Shown piece by piece: positions 21,851 to 32,020 of a DNA stretch of 64,000 nt. A program made the position numbers and the translations under genes. This stretch comes from Tetrapisispora phaffii CBS 4417 (lineage: Eukaryota > Ascomycota > Saccharomycetes > Saccharomycetales > Saccharomycetaceae): contig NC_016526.1 of NCBI RefSeq assembly GCF_000236905.1, positions 310,001 through 374,000 of the forward strand, written 5' to 3'. The notes beneath the pieces were generated by a model that saw only the letters and a list, made by a program, of their open reading frames with translations, made no database searches and was not told where the DNA came from. Position 1 is the first letter of the stretch. Each line of letters starts with the position of its first letter.

Positions 21851-22528
21851 ATCTGTATTATCTTGATGGTCTATATTAAAGTTGATGGAGAATTCTGTTC
21901 CATACGCACAAATATTTGTATTGCAGAGTTTATATGACTAACCTATTAAAACCAATTCGAACAATTCACCACTATAAGAGCACTCTAAACTAATTGTTCT
22001 GATTTATTAATTCATTTTACAATGGTTAAAACTGTAATTTAATATCTATTAAGTTCAGTTATTGCCATTGTACGCCAAATGCATTGCAATAAAAAATTCA
22101 ATTGTATCAAATTTCATAGTAATTGAAAATATACAAATTGAAGACATCGGATGCTTAACGCGTTGAGTTCCCTGAGCTGCTCAAGTAATCTAAACTATTT
22201 CAGTGACTAAGAATAAAACAATCGAATGTTATGAAACGTTAGGATAAATATAAGATAATATAAAGTTCATATCATTACTAATGAAAGTTATATACATACT
22301 TTTATATATTACATTATTCGAAAAAGATAGAAGAAAGCAGGAGAAGGTGACTGCAAATAGATGTTCACTAGTTGACTAATATATATATATATAAAATACG
22401 TTACTAGATGCTCCATTCAAAGAATGCATTATATCAAGAGTATGTAAATTGTGTATGCTGTAGTATGCTATTTTGGAAATAAGAAAAGAATATTGTTAAG
22501 CAGATAATTGAGACAACAAGCCGATTTA
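21851..22528. other. RAD53 promoter / PRP46 3' region
   Basis: 678 A/T-rich bases without a gene. An MCB element is listed separately. A short TA run lies at about 22380-22393. Confidence 0.55.
22158..22163. promoter_or_regulatory. possible MCB element (MBF site)
   Basis: The palindromic ACGCGT lies about 308 bases upstream of the RAD53 start. MBF drives many DNA-replication and repair genes in G1/S, and RAD53 is a plausible target. Short motif, so only moderate weight. Confidence 0.4.
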
Positions 22529-23773
22529 TTAGAATCTTTGCTTAGATAATAATGGATTCCATTTCAAACCTGGATGTGACTCTTTAGTGGCTCTTTTTAT
22601 TTTAATCCACATTTTGATACTTTTATCTGTTTCACCAGTGATAAAAATTTGTCCTGTCGCATCAAATGTACCGCTCAATATGCCTTTTTCACTTTCCAAG
22701 GAACCAGACATAGCTGTAGTTGCTATCTTTTGATACTTATGACCTGATTTATAATCAAAAAATGATAAAACACCATTGTCTCCACATGCAGCCATAATGT
22801 TATCTTGATTAATGCTAATAGAATTTACTATCCCAAGGGTATCTGATTCAAAATTTGTTAATAATGATCCTTCAGGTAATCTCCATGATCGTATATCGTC
22901 TGTACAAGCCGAAGCTATGGAAAATTCAGTTGGGTTCACTGCTATATCTCTAACTGTCCGTTTATGATGAGTCAAAGTCTTAATCGCCTTACCAGCAACT
23001 ATATCCCATAATTTAACAGTAGCATCATTTGATGCACTAACTACTTGTGGATCTACTGGTATGCACTTTACTGTAGTAACCGGGGCCTTATGTCCAATTA
23101 ATGTCATTACCGCTGTTCTTGAGCGAATATCCCATAATCTTATAGTGCTGTCTCTACCTGCAGTAGCAATTAAGTCTAACGTTGGATGAACATCTACAGT
23201 ATTAACACCTGATAGATGTCCAAAATATTCTCTTATCGCCATATTCTTCTCTAAATCCCAACATTTAATCAACTTATCTTCACTTGCAGAAAATAAGTAC
23301 GGCGATCTTTTAGATATGGCAATATCTCTTACAGGCATTACATGTCCAGAAAGCGTTATCTTTAATTTACCTGATTCTAAATCCCATATTTTTATTGTTG
23401 TGTCACTGCTTCCTGTTGCAAACCATTTATTCTCTACCGTATCAACTTCAACACATCTGACCCATCCTAAGTGACCATTGATGACTCTTTTAAGTTGCCA
23501 AGGTTCGTGCCATTCCGGAGTTTGTAACATTAGATTTCTGTGTCTATCTAGAACAGAATGCATTCCATTATTCTCATTATTATCTTGATTCGCCGCATTC
23601 GAATTTATTTTATCATCAGTGGCCTGATCTATGTTTCTTTGGTGACAATCTATCCCTATTCTTTTCTGAATATGTTGAGGAATATCCTTCATATGACGGA
23701 ACTGGTTATTCCACCGAACCTCAGTATAAAACTTATCTATCGAGCTTAAACTTTCTATTTTATCTTCTTCCAT
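22529..23773 (-). CDS. PRP46: Prp46-like splicing factor, WD40 (NineTeen complex)
   Basis: Prp46 (human PLRG1) belongs to the Prp19-associated complex and contacts Prp45 in the active spliceosome. The 414 residues (451 in S. cerevisiae) include about seven WD40 blades from residue 95 to the end, for example VRCVEVDTVENKWFATGSSD then TIKIWDLESGKLKITLSGH, and FFGH/YFGHLSGVNTVDVHP with IRLWDIRSRT. The segment WHEPWQLKRVINGHLGWVRC just before the first blade is typical of this family. The N-terminus is shorter than in S. cerevisiae. Its order next to RAD53 matches YPL151C. Confidence 0.95.
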   Translation of the reverse strand: MEEDKIESLSSIDKFYTEVRWNNQFRHMKDIPQHIQKRIGIDCHQRNIDQATDDKINSNAANQDNNENNGMHSVLDRHRNLMLQTPEWHEPWQLKRVINGHLGWVRCVEVDTVENKWFATGSSDTTIKIWDLESGKLKITLSGHVMPVRDIAISKRSPYLFSASEDKLIKCWDLEKNMAIREYFGHLSGVNTVDVHPTLDLIATAGRDSTIRLWDIRSRTAVMTLIGHKAPVTTVKCIPVDPQVVSASNDATVKLWDIVAGKAIKTLTHHKRTVRDIAVNPTEFSIASACTDDIRSWRLPEGSLLTNFESDTLGIVNSISINQDNIMAACGDNGVLSFFDYKSGHKYQKIATTAMSGSLESEKGILSGTFDATGQIFITGETDKSIKMWIKIKRATKESHPGLKWNPLLSKQRF

Positions 23774-24220
23774 CCTTATTGCGTGGTGCTCAGATTATTC
23801 TGTACGCTTGCAACTTATCAAAAACACTGTTTAATAAGTAAAATAAAGCAGTTTTATGGCAATATAAATAACAACAGTGAATGTCGGTATCTTATTCTAT
23901 ATCTAAATATCCAAGTCAACAACTTGATGTCACATTTTATATATATTTTTATATAATGGTTTTGCACTTTTTTTCAATTTTCGGTATTAGAAAATACTAA
24001 CTAAAATAAAGGCTGTGGTTCGAAATCTCATAGTAAAAACACTTTATGATCATTAAATGATAATACAAAGATGTTTATAAATGTATTCTATTCTATTATT
24101 TTCAAAATAATTTTGAAGTATACTTACATGTCTTACTATAAATGTTTATATATATGTTCGATTTTTTTGTGATGAAGGTGGGATATATTTATCTTGTACT
24201 AGTATAGCCTCCGTTTCTAT
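23774..24220. other. intergenic PRP46-MET7
   Basis: 447 A/T-rich bases with the PRP46 promoter and the MET7 3' end; no other element recognised. Confidence 0.55.
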
Positions 24221-25699
24221 CTATTTCCCATCAAATACTACCAATAAACCACCTACTAGATGTAATGAACCTGTTACGAATATATCAATTTCGTTTGAAT
24301 TTATTTTAAGATTATCAATCAACTCATATGCTGATTCAATATCAGATGAAACGTGAACTTTAGACTTGTCATCAAATGATTTCCATTCTTCTGCTAATGC
24401 TTTCTGGACTGTTAACATATCAACTTCCTCCTTCGCTTCATTCATAGAGACTAAATCACTACTATATGCTCCAGATTTCCATGTAACATTAGAAGTAAAT
24501 ATAACCTCATCAAATTGTATTTCTGGGTATAATTTCTCATGAATGTAATTTACCAGAGCTTTAGCATCTCTTGCCTGCTGATTAAATAGCAATACTTTTT
24601 TGTTTGGTGACTTAATCGCTATATCTTTAAACCATTCCGAGGCTGCATTAATACTATCAGCTGTATGTGCCCCATCGATATACCAGTTTCTACCATTCTC
24701 TTTTAAAGTTTGACAACGACCTTCCCATCTACTAGCTTTAAGTCCCTTGATAAATTTAGCAGGAATAGTTGCATCACGCGCAGATATAGGTTTGATGTTT
24801 TCAATCTCCATTTTTGATAAGAATTGCGATGAAAGTCCCACTGCTAATGATGCATTTGCAAGTTGAAATTTACCATCTATACCTAATTTTATATTTTCTA
24901 ATTGAAAAAAATTAGGCAAAACTGTCAGAGTGGTTGAACGTTCTTTGGCTCTTTCGTGTAACACCTGTAAACCCGCTTGTGGTTGGTTACTGATTGTATA
25001 TGCAGGTGCGTTTGTTTTAAAAATTCCACCTTTATTCCATGCAATCTCTTCAATTGTATTTCCTAGCATAAAAGTATGGTCAATTCCAAGTAAAGAAACA
25101 CCACAAGTAACAGGTTTTGATACTATGTTAGTGCTATCATATTCACCACCAACACCAACTTCATAGATACAACCTTTAACTCCTTCTTGTAAAAATATGT
25201 GAAAAGATAATAGCGTTAAATATTTAAAATAAGCTGGTTTTGCACCCTTGATCATATTAGGAAACTTCTCTGTCGATGATTGAGTACTCTCTAGTTTATC
25301 CCAAACTTCGAAAAAATATTTAGTAAATTTCATCTCATCTATTGGTTCACTGTTAATTCTAATTCTTTCTCTAACAGATTTCAAATGTGGAGATGTGAAT
25401 AAACCAATTTTGGGTAAGGAATCTCTGTACTGACTTAGAATTGAATCTGTAAAAGCAGCTGTGGATCCTTTACCTTTTGTGCCGGTTATATGGATCATAT
25501 TCAAGTTATCTAGATCTGAAATGGAATACCCAATTCTTTTTGTCCATTCTTGCATCTCCAAAATGGCCATTTTATTCTTTGAGTTTCCTGATTGTCTAAT
25601 GGCCATTATAGTAGCATAATTAGATTGCAACGAATTCAACTTCTTAACAGCATCTTGATAAGTTCTAACACCCATTGCTATTGGAGAGGTTAATTTCAT
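24221..25699 (-). CDS. MET7: folylpolyglutamate synthase
   Basis: The enzyme adds glutamates to folates, retaining them and improving their use in methionine and purine synthesis. The 492 residues show the ATP-binding loop as HITGTKGKGSTAAF, then GLFTSPHLKSVRERIRIN, YEVGVGGEYDSTN, LGIDHTFMLGNTIEEIAWNKGGIF and, near the end, VTGSLHLVGGLLVVF, all hallmarks of FPGS. S. cerevisiae Met7 has 548 residues, mainly because of a longer N-terminus; the conserved part begins at about residue 10 here. In S. cerevisiae MET7 is YOR241W on the sister chromosome segment. Its presence beside YPL150W shows mixing of the two tracks. DFR1, another folate gene, lies 10 kb away. Confidence 0.96.
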   Translation of the reverse strand: MKLTSPIAMGVRTYQDAVKKLNSLQSNYATIMAIRQSGNSKNKMAILEMQEWTKRIGYSISDLDNLNMIHITGTKGKGSTAAFTDSILSQYRDSLPKIGLFTSPHLKSVRERIRINSEPIDEMKFTKYFFEVWDKLESTQSSTEKFPNMIKGAKPAYFKYLTLLSFHIFLQEGVKGCIYEVGVGGEYDSTNIVSKPVTCGVSLLGIDHTFMLGNTIEEIAWNKGGIFKTNAPAYTISNQPQAGLQVLHERAKERSTTLTVLPNFFQLENIKLGIDGKFQLANASLAVGLSSQFLSKMEIENIKPISARDATIPAKFIKGLKASRWEGRCQTLKENGRNWYIDGAHTADSINAASEWFKDIAIKSPNKKVLLFNQQARDAKALVNYIHEKLYPEIQFDEVIFTSNVTWKSGAYSSDLVSMNEAKEEVDMLTVQKALAEEWKSFDDKSKVHVSSDIESAYELIDNLKINSNEIDIFVTGSLHLVGGLLVVFDGK

Positions 25700-26510
25700 A
25701 GATATTAGATAAATAAAGCAAATAAGTTGTAAGTCTAATTTAGTAATATAAAATAAATTTTAATAATTTCAATTACAATTGAGATCCTACCCTAATAATA
25801 ATATCTTTAGTGACAGTCCCTACCTTTTTCTAACAAAGCTTCCCCTTGCCTACCAAAAAAAACATTAATCTAATCATAATTGACAGATTCAAAACCTTAA
25901 AGTAACAATAAATTTATCAAAGCATTGAAACATTATCAACATTTCCATCATATTATATCGAATAGTCATCGAAGTCTTGAAGGAATCGAATCGAGAAGCC
26001 TTTAAATTGTGGTAATAATTCAATATTTTAAGTCATGTGCCATTTGATAAAAAGATAAACCTTCGGGTAACGGTTAAATGAATATTTAATAATTTAGGTC
26101 AATATTTCAATGTATATCAAATCATAACAGAGATTTCAAATAAGAGTCTAGAGACTATGGGATTAAGTTTGAAACAGAGAGCTAGTAATTTCATAGATTG
26201 AATCCATAGTGTAGAAGACTTTTAAATATCCTTAAGGATTAAAACCACCATTGAAGATCAGAATAGCAAGGTTACAAATAGGATCATTCTTTAAAAACGT
26301 CATTCTCTTCTCACTTTTTTTTTAAGGTATCTTTTGTTTGTGGATTATTAAGATAGTATATTCGATTAAATAGGATTCATTAATAACAGTAGCAAAGTTT
26401 GAATTTTCTTTTTGTCTGGCACTAGTTATTTTCACAAATTTACATGAAATAAGGTACTCTTTGAAATCATTAGATTTTAAATTATCAAATCGGTTTGAAC
26501 TTCCCCAGGC
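25700..26510. other. divergent promoter region MET7/YPL150W homologue
   Basis: 811 bases between divergent genes, A/T-rich with T tracts near 26320. No gene, RNA or repeat stands out. Confidence 0.55.
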
Positions 26511-29126
26511 ATGCGGAATTTAAAGATCGATGATAACCAACTAAAGGAATTGATAAATAAGTCATATAATAAACTATATGGACAGTTCACCTCAAATGAA
26601 TTGTATGAGGTTGGTAATTATAAAATATTAAAGCAAGTAGGGGAAGGCAGTTTTGGGAAAGTCTATTTGGCTATACATAGGCCAACACATAGGAAAGTGG
26701 TTTTAAAGAGTAGTTCTAAAACAGATCCAAATGTTGTAAGAGAAGTTTTTTATCACAGACAATTCGATCACCCTTATATTACAAAATTATATGAGATTAT
26801 AATCACGGAGACAAAGGTATGGATGTCATTAGAGTATTGTCCCGGGAAAGAATTATATGATTATCTTTTGGTTATGAGAAGAATTCCATTAGATGAATGT
26901 TCCCGTTTATTTGCTCAAATAGTCGGAGCAGTTTATTATGCACATTCCTTAAACTGTGTACATAGAGATTTAAAATTAGAAAATATTTTGTTGGATATGC
27001 AAGGTAATGCAAAATTGGCTGATTTTGGTTTTACAAGAGAATGTGCAACTAAAAATCAATTAGAAACTATATGTGGCACAACTGTATATATGGCCCCTGA
27101 ATTGCTACGAAGGGATACGTATGATGGATTTAAGATTGATATTTGGTCACTTGGTGTAATATTATATACGTTGATTAACGGTTCTATGCCTTTTGATGAA
27201 GAAGATGAAACGAGAACTGAATGGAAAATTATTAATGAAGAACCAGACTATAATGAAAAGATTTTTAATGCTAATTCCATCGAATTGATTAAATCACTTC
27301 TTATAAAGGATCCTAAAAAGAGACCAAGTATGACAGAAATTTTAAAGCATAAATTTTTAGAACCATATGGTGAATCTATATTAGAGGAAGCAGATAAAAT
27401 TCTTTTGAAACAAAGAAACAGTATGTTAAATTTTAATACGAAAACTGAGAAAAGGTTACTGAAAATGCTGAAAAGATCAGGATTTGATACTCAAGCAATC
27501 AAAAGCTCTGTTCAAAAGAGGAAATGCGATTCTTTATCTGGGCACTGGTATTTATTGCTTGAACAGGAGAAGGAGTCGCCAAAACTGCATAAATCACATC
27601 TAAATAAATCTATATTATCATTAACGAAAGTATTTGAAGATGCTGATGAAAAAAATGAAGAACTTATCGATAACTTAGATACGAATTTAATATTATCAAG
27701 GACTACATCTCTACATCGGAATACAAGTAATGGCAAGGATACATCTCTATCAAATGAAGAATCTCTAGTTGGAGCTTCTCTTGAACCGACTATTACCAAA
27801 AATTCTATATTAAGCTCATCAACCTTCAGCAATGACTTCATGAATAGTAAGAATAAACTCTTCAAAAGGATGACAAAATTTTTTAAAAGTAAAAATAATC
27901 AATATTTCATGGCTAGTGCTGATCAGGATTCCATTAACGCCGGCTCAGTTGGCACAGCACTTTCAAGGTTAAGTCTTGAGAATAAAAGAAAGAGATTAGA
28001 ATCCACTGAAAATAATATAAAATTAGAAGTGCATAAATTACCTGAGGACAATCCAAATATTACTAATGGTACTAAAAAGGATTCTTTGATTAATAAAAAG
28101 AAAGAAATCGTAATTGTAAGTAATAGAAATAGTTCTTCGCGAAATTATGGAAATATGAGCAATACCAAATCGGGAAACTTCAGTGAATTTTCTGATAATA
28201 CATCTATTGATAATTATAATGATTCTGAGTCATTAAGCAATATGCATTTTTCTTTGGCAAGTAATGCTAAAGTACTAGCACCCCTTAATTCAAGATTGGC
28301 GACATCAATTTCTCAACATTCTCAGCTATCAAATGACACATACGCATCCGATTATTCTACTGATGGGAACAATTCATCTTCGCATAAACAAGAGTTTACA
28401 AAGTACAGATCAGGTAAAAAGCAAAACACTACTAGTTTAAATAGAACCGAAAAGATATTAAATGTATATGGGCGCAAATTTGTTAGAAGAGATAAAAGTA
28501 TTATATCTACAACATCAAGTACATCAGAAATAAGTTCGAGAGCAGACTCTTTCTATGATTTGGCTACAGTAAGCTTGCCAACTCCTAATGAGAAGTACTC
28601 CTCTGATATACCAAATGCAAGGAAACATAAATTGTCTAGATTTGATACTAAAAAATCATGGCTTCCTGGCGAAGGTCATAGCAGCAGAAATAATGTAAGA
28701 CGTAGAAGAAGTGCAAAACATAACAATTATAAGAATACAGTTGCCGAAAATCAATTTGTTATCCAAGAAGAAAGCTCTATTGACAGTGATGAGAATAATT
28801 TACAATCTAATAATGACTTACTTCTATCACCAAGAATTAACTTACATGATTCTGAAATCAACTCATCAGGTAATGATGACGATTTGAATTATAAACCTTT
28901 TTCATCTAAAACCTTTCTACAAACTAACACTTATGGAAGACATGAAACCATTTTAAAACACCGTTCTTTGAGTAATGATAGTGAATGGTCGCATAGAATG
29001 TCTAATGGGCAAGATGATATCAGTTCTATGGCTGTTGAAGAAGATGATGATGGCTCTGATGTAGATATGTCTTCGTATAATCAACAAATACCAAACAATT
29101 TGAAATTTGAGAGAGAATCATTATAG
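26511..29126 (+). CDS. YPL150W: protein kinase, homologue of S. cerevisiae Ypl150w
   Basis: 871 residues (about 901 in S. cerevisiae) with an N-terminal Ser/Thr kinase domain: GEGSFGKV 44-51, Lys66, HRDLKLEN 151-158, DFG 171-173, CGTTVYMAPE ending at 197. The domain is intact and should be active. The long C-terminal part is low-complexity, Ser/Asn-rich, with basic patches (NNVRRRRSAKHN) and an acidic end (EEDDDGSDVDMSS). The S. cerevisiae protein is poorly characterised, so the cellular role is unknown. Position after PRP46 and MET7 fits. The gene ends 98 bases before the convergent Ecd-family frame. Confidence 0.92.
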   Translation: MRNLKIDDNQLKELINKSYNKLYGQFTSNELYEVGNYKILKQVGEGSFGKVYLAIHRPTHRKVVLKSSSKTDPNVVREVFYHRQFDHPYITKLYEIIITETKVWMSLEYCPGKELYDYLLVMRRIPLDECSRLFAQIVGAVYYAHSLNCVHRDLKLENILLDMQGNAKLADFGFTRECATKNQLETICGTTVYMAPELLRRDTYDGFKIDIWSLGVILYTLINGSMPFDEEDETRTEWKIINEEPDYNEKIFNANSIELIKSLLIKDPKKRPSMTEILKHKFLEPYGESILEEADKILLKQRNSMLNFNTKTEKRLLKMLKRSGFDTQAIKSSVQKRKCDSLSGHWYLLLEQEKESPKLHKSHLNKSILSLTKVFEDADEKNEELIDNLDTNLILSRTTSLHRNTSNGKDTSLSNEESLVGASLEPTITKNSILSSSTFSNDFMNSKNKLFKRMTKFFKSKNNQYFMASADQDSINAGSVGTALSRLSLENKRKRLESTENNIKLEVHKLPEDNPNITNGTKKDSLINKKKEIVIVSNRNSSSRNYGNMSNTKSGNFSEFSDNTSIDNYNDSESLSNMHFSLASNAKVLAPLNSRLATSISQHSQLSNDTYASDYSTDGNNSSSHKQEFTKYRSGKKQNTTSLNRTEKILNVYGRKFVRRDKSIISTTSSTSEISSRADSFYDLATVSLPTPNEKYSSDIPNARKHKLSRFDTKKSWLPGEGHSSRNNVRRRRSAKHNNYKNTVAENQFVIQEESSIDSDENNLQSNNDLLLSPRINLHDSEINSSGNDDDLNYKPFSSKTFLQTNTYGRHETILKHRSLSNDSEWSHRMSNGQDDISSMAVEEDDDGSDVDMSSYNQQIPNNLKFERESL

Positions 29127-29224
29127 TAAATACTACTTATATAAACACTTTTACTACTTGCTTTTCTAAAAGAGAAGTGCGATCTAGATTAATGAAATGA
29201 TAATGATGCATAGATAAATTGAAT

Positions 29225-30816
29225 TTATTTTTTATCTTTTTCTAACATAGTGTTGATAAACCTTTGCAGAAGTTCACTAGGATTATCGTCAGACGTTATT
29301 GACCTAATGAGATCATTCAGATTTTCAAATGCATTAGCTTTTATACCATTATCAACTAAAAATTGATCAACATCTGAGATATCTTCTTTAATTCCCTTAA
29401 ATTCTCCTTTGTATTTTTCATCTTCCTGTAAATGCTGTGATTTGGTATAACTTTGTATCTCTTTATTATCCAGATTTAAAGCTTCTTTCAAAAAAAATTC
29501 AAAAAAATCATCTTCATCAATATCTATATCGTTTTTTTGAAGTAATTCCTAGCATCTATATCATCGTCCAGTGTAGATGATTCGTGTGAATCCGAGCTAC
29601 TAATAGAATCTACATTCAACTCTGGTTTATCTAAATTTAATTCATCCATATCTTGAGTAGCAACCTTAAGGTAATCAGGAAACTGATTCATGAATTCTAA
29701 CTCTGTATCTACAGTGCCTGCTGTCTCGACAGGACCTTCCAAGGATATCTTTTTGAACTTGTAAGTATCAAAGATGTTCTTTGATGAGCTGAAAAACTCT
29801 GAATCATTACTTGTTGTGTCATTTGATCTAACTTGTAGTTCCTTATTTGATGTGAGCATTTTAATAATTCTTAATAATATTCTTGAGCAGTAAACAGGAA
29901 TTGAACTTTTTTCTTTCTTTAAATTTTTCTTATCAAGGAATAAAGACAACAGATTGGAAAATTCTTTAGGAATTATAACATTACTTTTTATTATTTCATC
30001 GCTAACAGGTGAAGATGTTATGTCAATATCTACAATATTATCAATTAGTAATGTTTTTATTAAAAAGCATACAATCTGTTTGTTTTTCGTAAATAATTTA
30101 TAATCATTAGTATTCTCAAAGTATAAAGGCATAGAAACCATATTTGATAAAATATTATCTGGAAATTTTTTTATAAAATACTCATCTATTTGGTTATTGA
30201 GAGCCTTAATTTGGCAGCATTTAAAATAAGCCTTTGATAAAAACTCTAATGCTTCTGTAGGCTTTAACCCACGATCTGGGTAAAATGATAATGGAATCAT
30301 TTTGAACTTGCCTTCATGTATCCAAAGCCTATTATTGGCAATAGGATATTCATATTCCTCTGGGATATTCTCATTACACACTGATAAAATGAAGTCACCA
30401 GTTGTGTCACAGACACGAATAAATTCATTCACAGATAATAAGTTTGATATTTCTTGTAGCAGTGCAACTATTATTTTTTCTTCTTCAATAATATTATCCT
30501 CGACACAGATTTGACCTTTTATAAAACAACCAGGAAATGTTTCAAATGATTCTATGGTTACTTGAATGGGGTTATATTCTGACCATGGGTAGTTATTATT
30601 CCAAGTTGAAAGATGGGCGTTAATTAAACGCAATACCTCATTCAATCTCTCCATAGATTGCCCAGTATTGTATCTATCTAAATTAAAAACACCAAATAGC
30701 AGGTGCGTTTTATCAGGAGCATTAAAAACATCAATATCTGACTCTATATTTCCATCATTCTGCCATAAAAAAGAATTTGGCACAGTTTCCTCAACCTTAA
30801 TCAGTTCTGGGATCAT
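29225..30816 (-). CDS. Ecdysoneless/SGT1-family protein, interrupted by a one-base frameshift
   Basis: The first frame (30816-29524, 430 codons) resembles the Ecd family (human ECD/hSGT1, linked to splicing factor Prp8 and growth control): SFLWQND and HLLFGVFNLDR near the start, then DTTGDFILS, NRLWIHEGKFKMIPLS and LKPTEALEFLSKAY, matching in order blocks known in human ECD. It stops at TAG (29524-29526), 13 bases past an A run of seven (T run 29532-29538 on the top strand). In the -1 frame the reading continues through NDIDIDEDDFFEFFLKEALN to a stop at 29225, an acidic-aromatic tail typical of the family. Eight A instead of seven would give one protein of about 530 residues. Assembly error, recent mutation and frameshifting are all possible. 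To my knowledge S. cerevisiae has no ECD gene. Confidence 0.7.
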
Positions 30817-31468
30817 TGGATGTCATTCGACTTTAAATTATTCTTAATTTCGAAGAAAATCACCAATATATACAACTCAGTCGTTAATTATATATTCGTT
30901 ATAATGTTTATATACTAAATTTGGTGTAAGTAGATAAACATTTGTTTTTAAAATATATTATCTTTGAAGTATGAATTCAGTAATTTAAGTAATTACTGTA
31001 TTTTCGGATGCGAAAAATGGTATATATAATAAAAGCTTACAAACTAGTACGTTATAGTTCGAAAAGAAAAGCATCAATAATATTTAAAGTTTAAATCAAG
31101 TATTTCTTGCACTAGTAAATATTGTCAGTCCTAGAACTGAAGTAGTCTAAAATAAGTGATGCAGATTTTTGAGGTAGCAAGATAATTAGAAAATATATCT
31201 TGATATTGATATCCTACTAATTTATTTGTTATTATGATATAATTTTATAATTTTATAGTGTTATAATTTTATATTGTTTTATATAATGGCTATGTGAATT
31301 AATGTGAAATATAAGCTTCATGTTATTCCAATTTTAGTATAGAATACCATAGGTTTTTCAGTAATCAAGCATGCAAATTGAAACATATTTGCTTAATTAT
31401 TTTCTTCTGATGATTTCAAAATGTCTTCAGCGGGAGGGGAGAAATGGAATTGATGGAATCAAATTTAT
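30817..31468. other. intergenic between the Ecd homologue and the Abp140 fragment
   Basis: 652 A/T-rich bases. In S. cerevisiae the methyltransferase half of ABP140 would follow in this direction; I see no open frame or SAM-binding motif in any frame here. Confidence 0.6.
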
Positions 31469-32020
31469 TTAGTTACCACCCTTCTTCTTCTTCTTATTCT
31501 TCTTCTTCTTATTCTTCTTCTTCTTGGCTGCACTATTTTCATTATTATTTCCGTTGGCTTCTTCTTCATCACCTTCTTCTTCATCAACACCGTCACCTTC
31601 ATTGTTCTTATCTTCTTCGACATTTGGCTCTTCCATTACTGCTTCTTCAACAGCTGATTCTTCAACAGCTGGTTCTTCCACTACTGCTTCTTCAGCAACT
31701 GCTTCTTCCACTACTGCTTCTTCCACTACTGCTTCTTCAACAGCTGATTCTTCAACAGCTGATTCTTCAACAGCTGGTTCTTCCACTACTGCTTCTTCGA
31801 CAGCTGGTTCTTCCACTACTGCTTCTTCCACTACTGCTTCTTCAGCAACTGCTTCTTCCACCACAGGTTCGTCGACAACTGCTTCTTCGACGGCAGTTTC
31901 CCTGCTCTCATTTGTAAGATCTATATTAGTTGAACGATTAGGAGTAGGAGATCGAGAATCTTCTTCCGAATCCTTGTTCGAAAATTGCTCGAACTTTTTA
32001 ATTAGGTCAGCAACACCCAT
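31469..32020 (-). CDS. ABP140: Abp140 N-terminal homologue: actin-binding peptide without the methyltransferase half
   Basis: Starting at the Met of MGVADLIKKFEQFSNKD (183 residues), the N-terminus is nearly identical to the 17-residue F-actin-binding peptide (Lifeact) of S. cerevisiae Abp140. Next come a linker, about 90 residues of five-residue repeats (VEEAV/VEEPA/VEESA), an acidic segment, and a lysine-rich end (AAKKKKNKKKKNKKKKKGGN). S. cerevisiae Abp140 also has a Lys/Asn-rich run, after which a programmed +1 frameshift leads into a tRNA m3C32 methyltransferase domain. Here a stop follows directly; I see no CTTAGGC slip site and no methyltransferase downstream. A longer frame starts 25 codons upstream, but the Lifeact Met is the natural start. 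MET7 and KES1/HES1 nearby fit the ABP140 locus. Confidence 0.85.
   Translation of the reverse strand: MGVADLIKKFEQFSNKDSEEDSRSPTPNRSTNIDLTNESRETAVEEAVVDEPVVEEAVAEEAVVEEAVVEEPAVEEAVVEEPAVEESAVEESAVEEAVVEEAVVEEAVAEEAVVEEPAVEESAVEEAVMEEPNVEEDKNNEGDGVDEEEGDEEEANGNNNENSAAKKKKNKKKKNKKKKKGGN
31620..31890. repeat. tandem GAAGAA-rich minisatellite inside the Abp140 fragment
   Basis: Degenerate 15-base units, in frame, encode the Val-Glu-Glu repeats. On the top strand they read as ACTGCTTCTTC and AACAGCTGATTCTTC variants. Because the unit is a multiple of three, copy changes preserve the frame. The top strand stays open as Ser/Thr/Ala- or Leu-rich shadow frames, which I do not count as genes. Confidence 0.85.

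Noticed and set aside
24010..24036. GGTTCGAAATC resembling a tRNA B box
   Set aside because: It lacks the expected CC end, and there is no A box or cloverleaf upstream. No tRNA gene was found by eye anywhere in the window on either strand.
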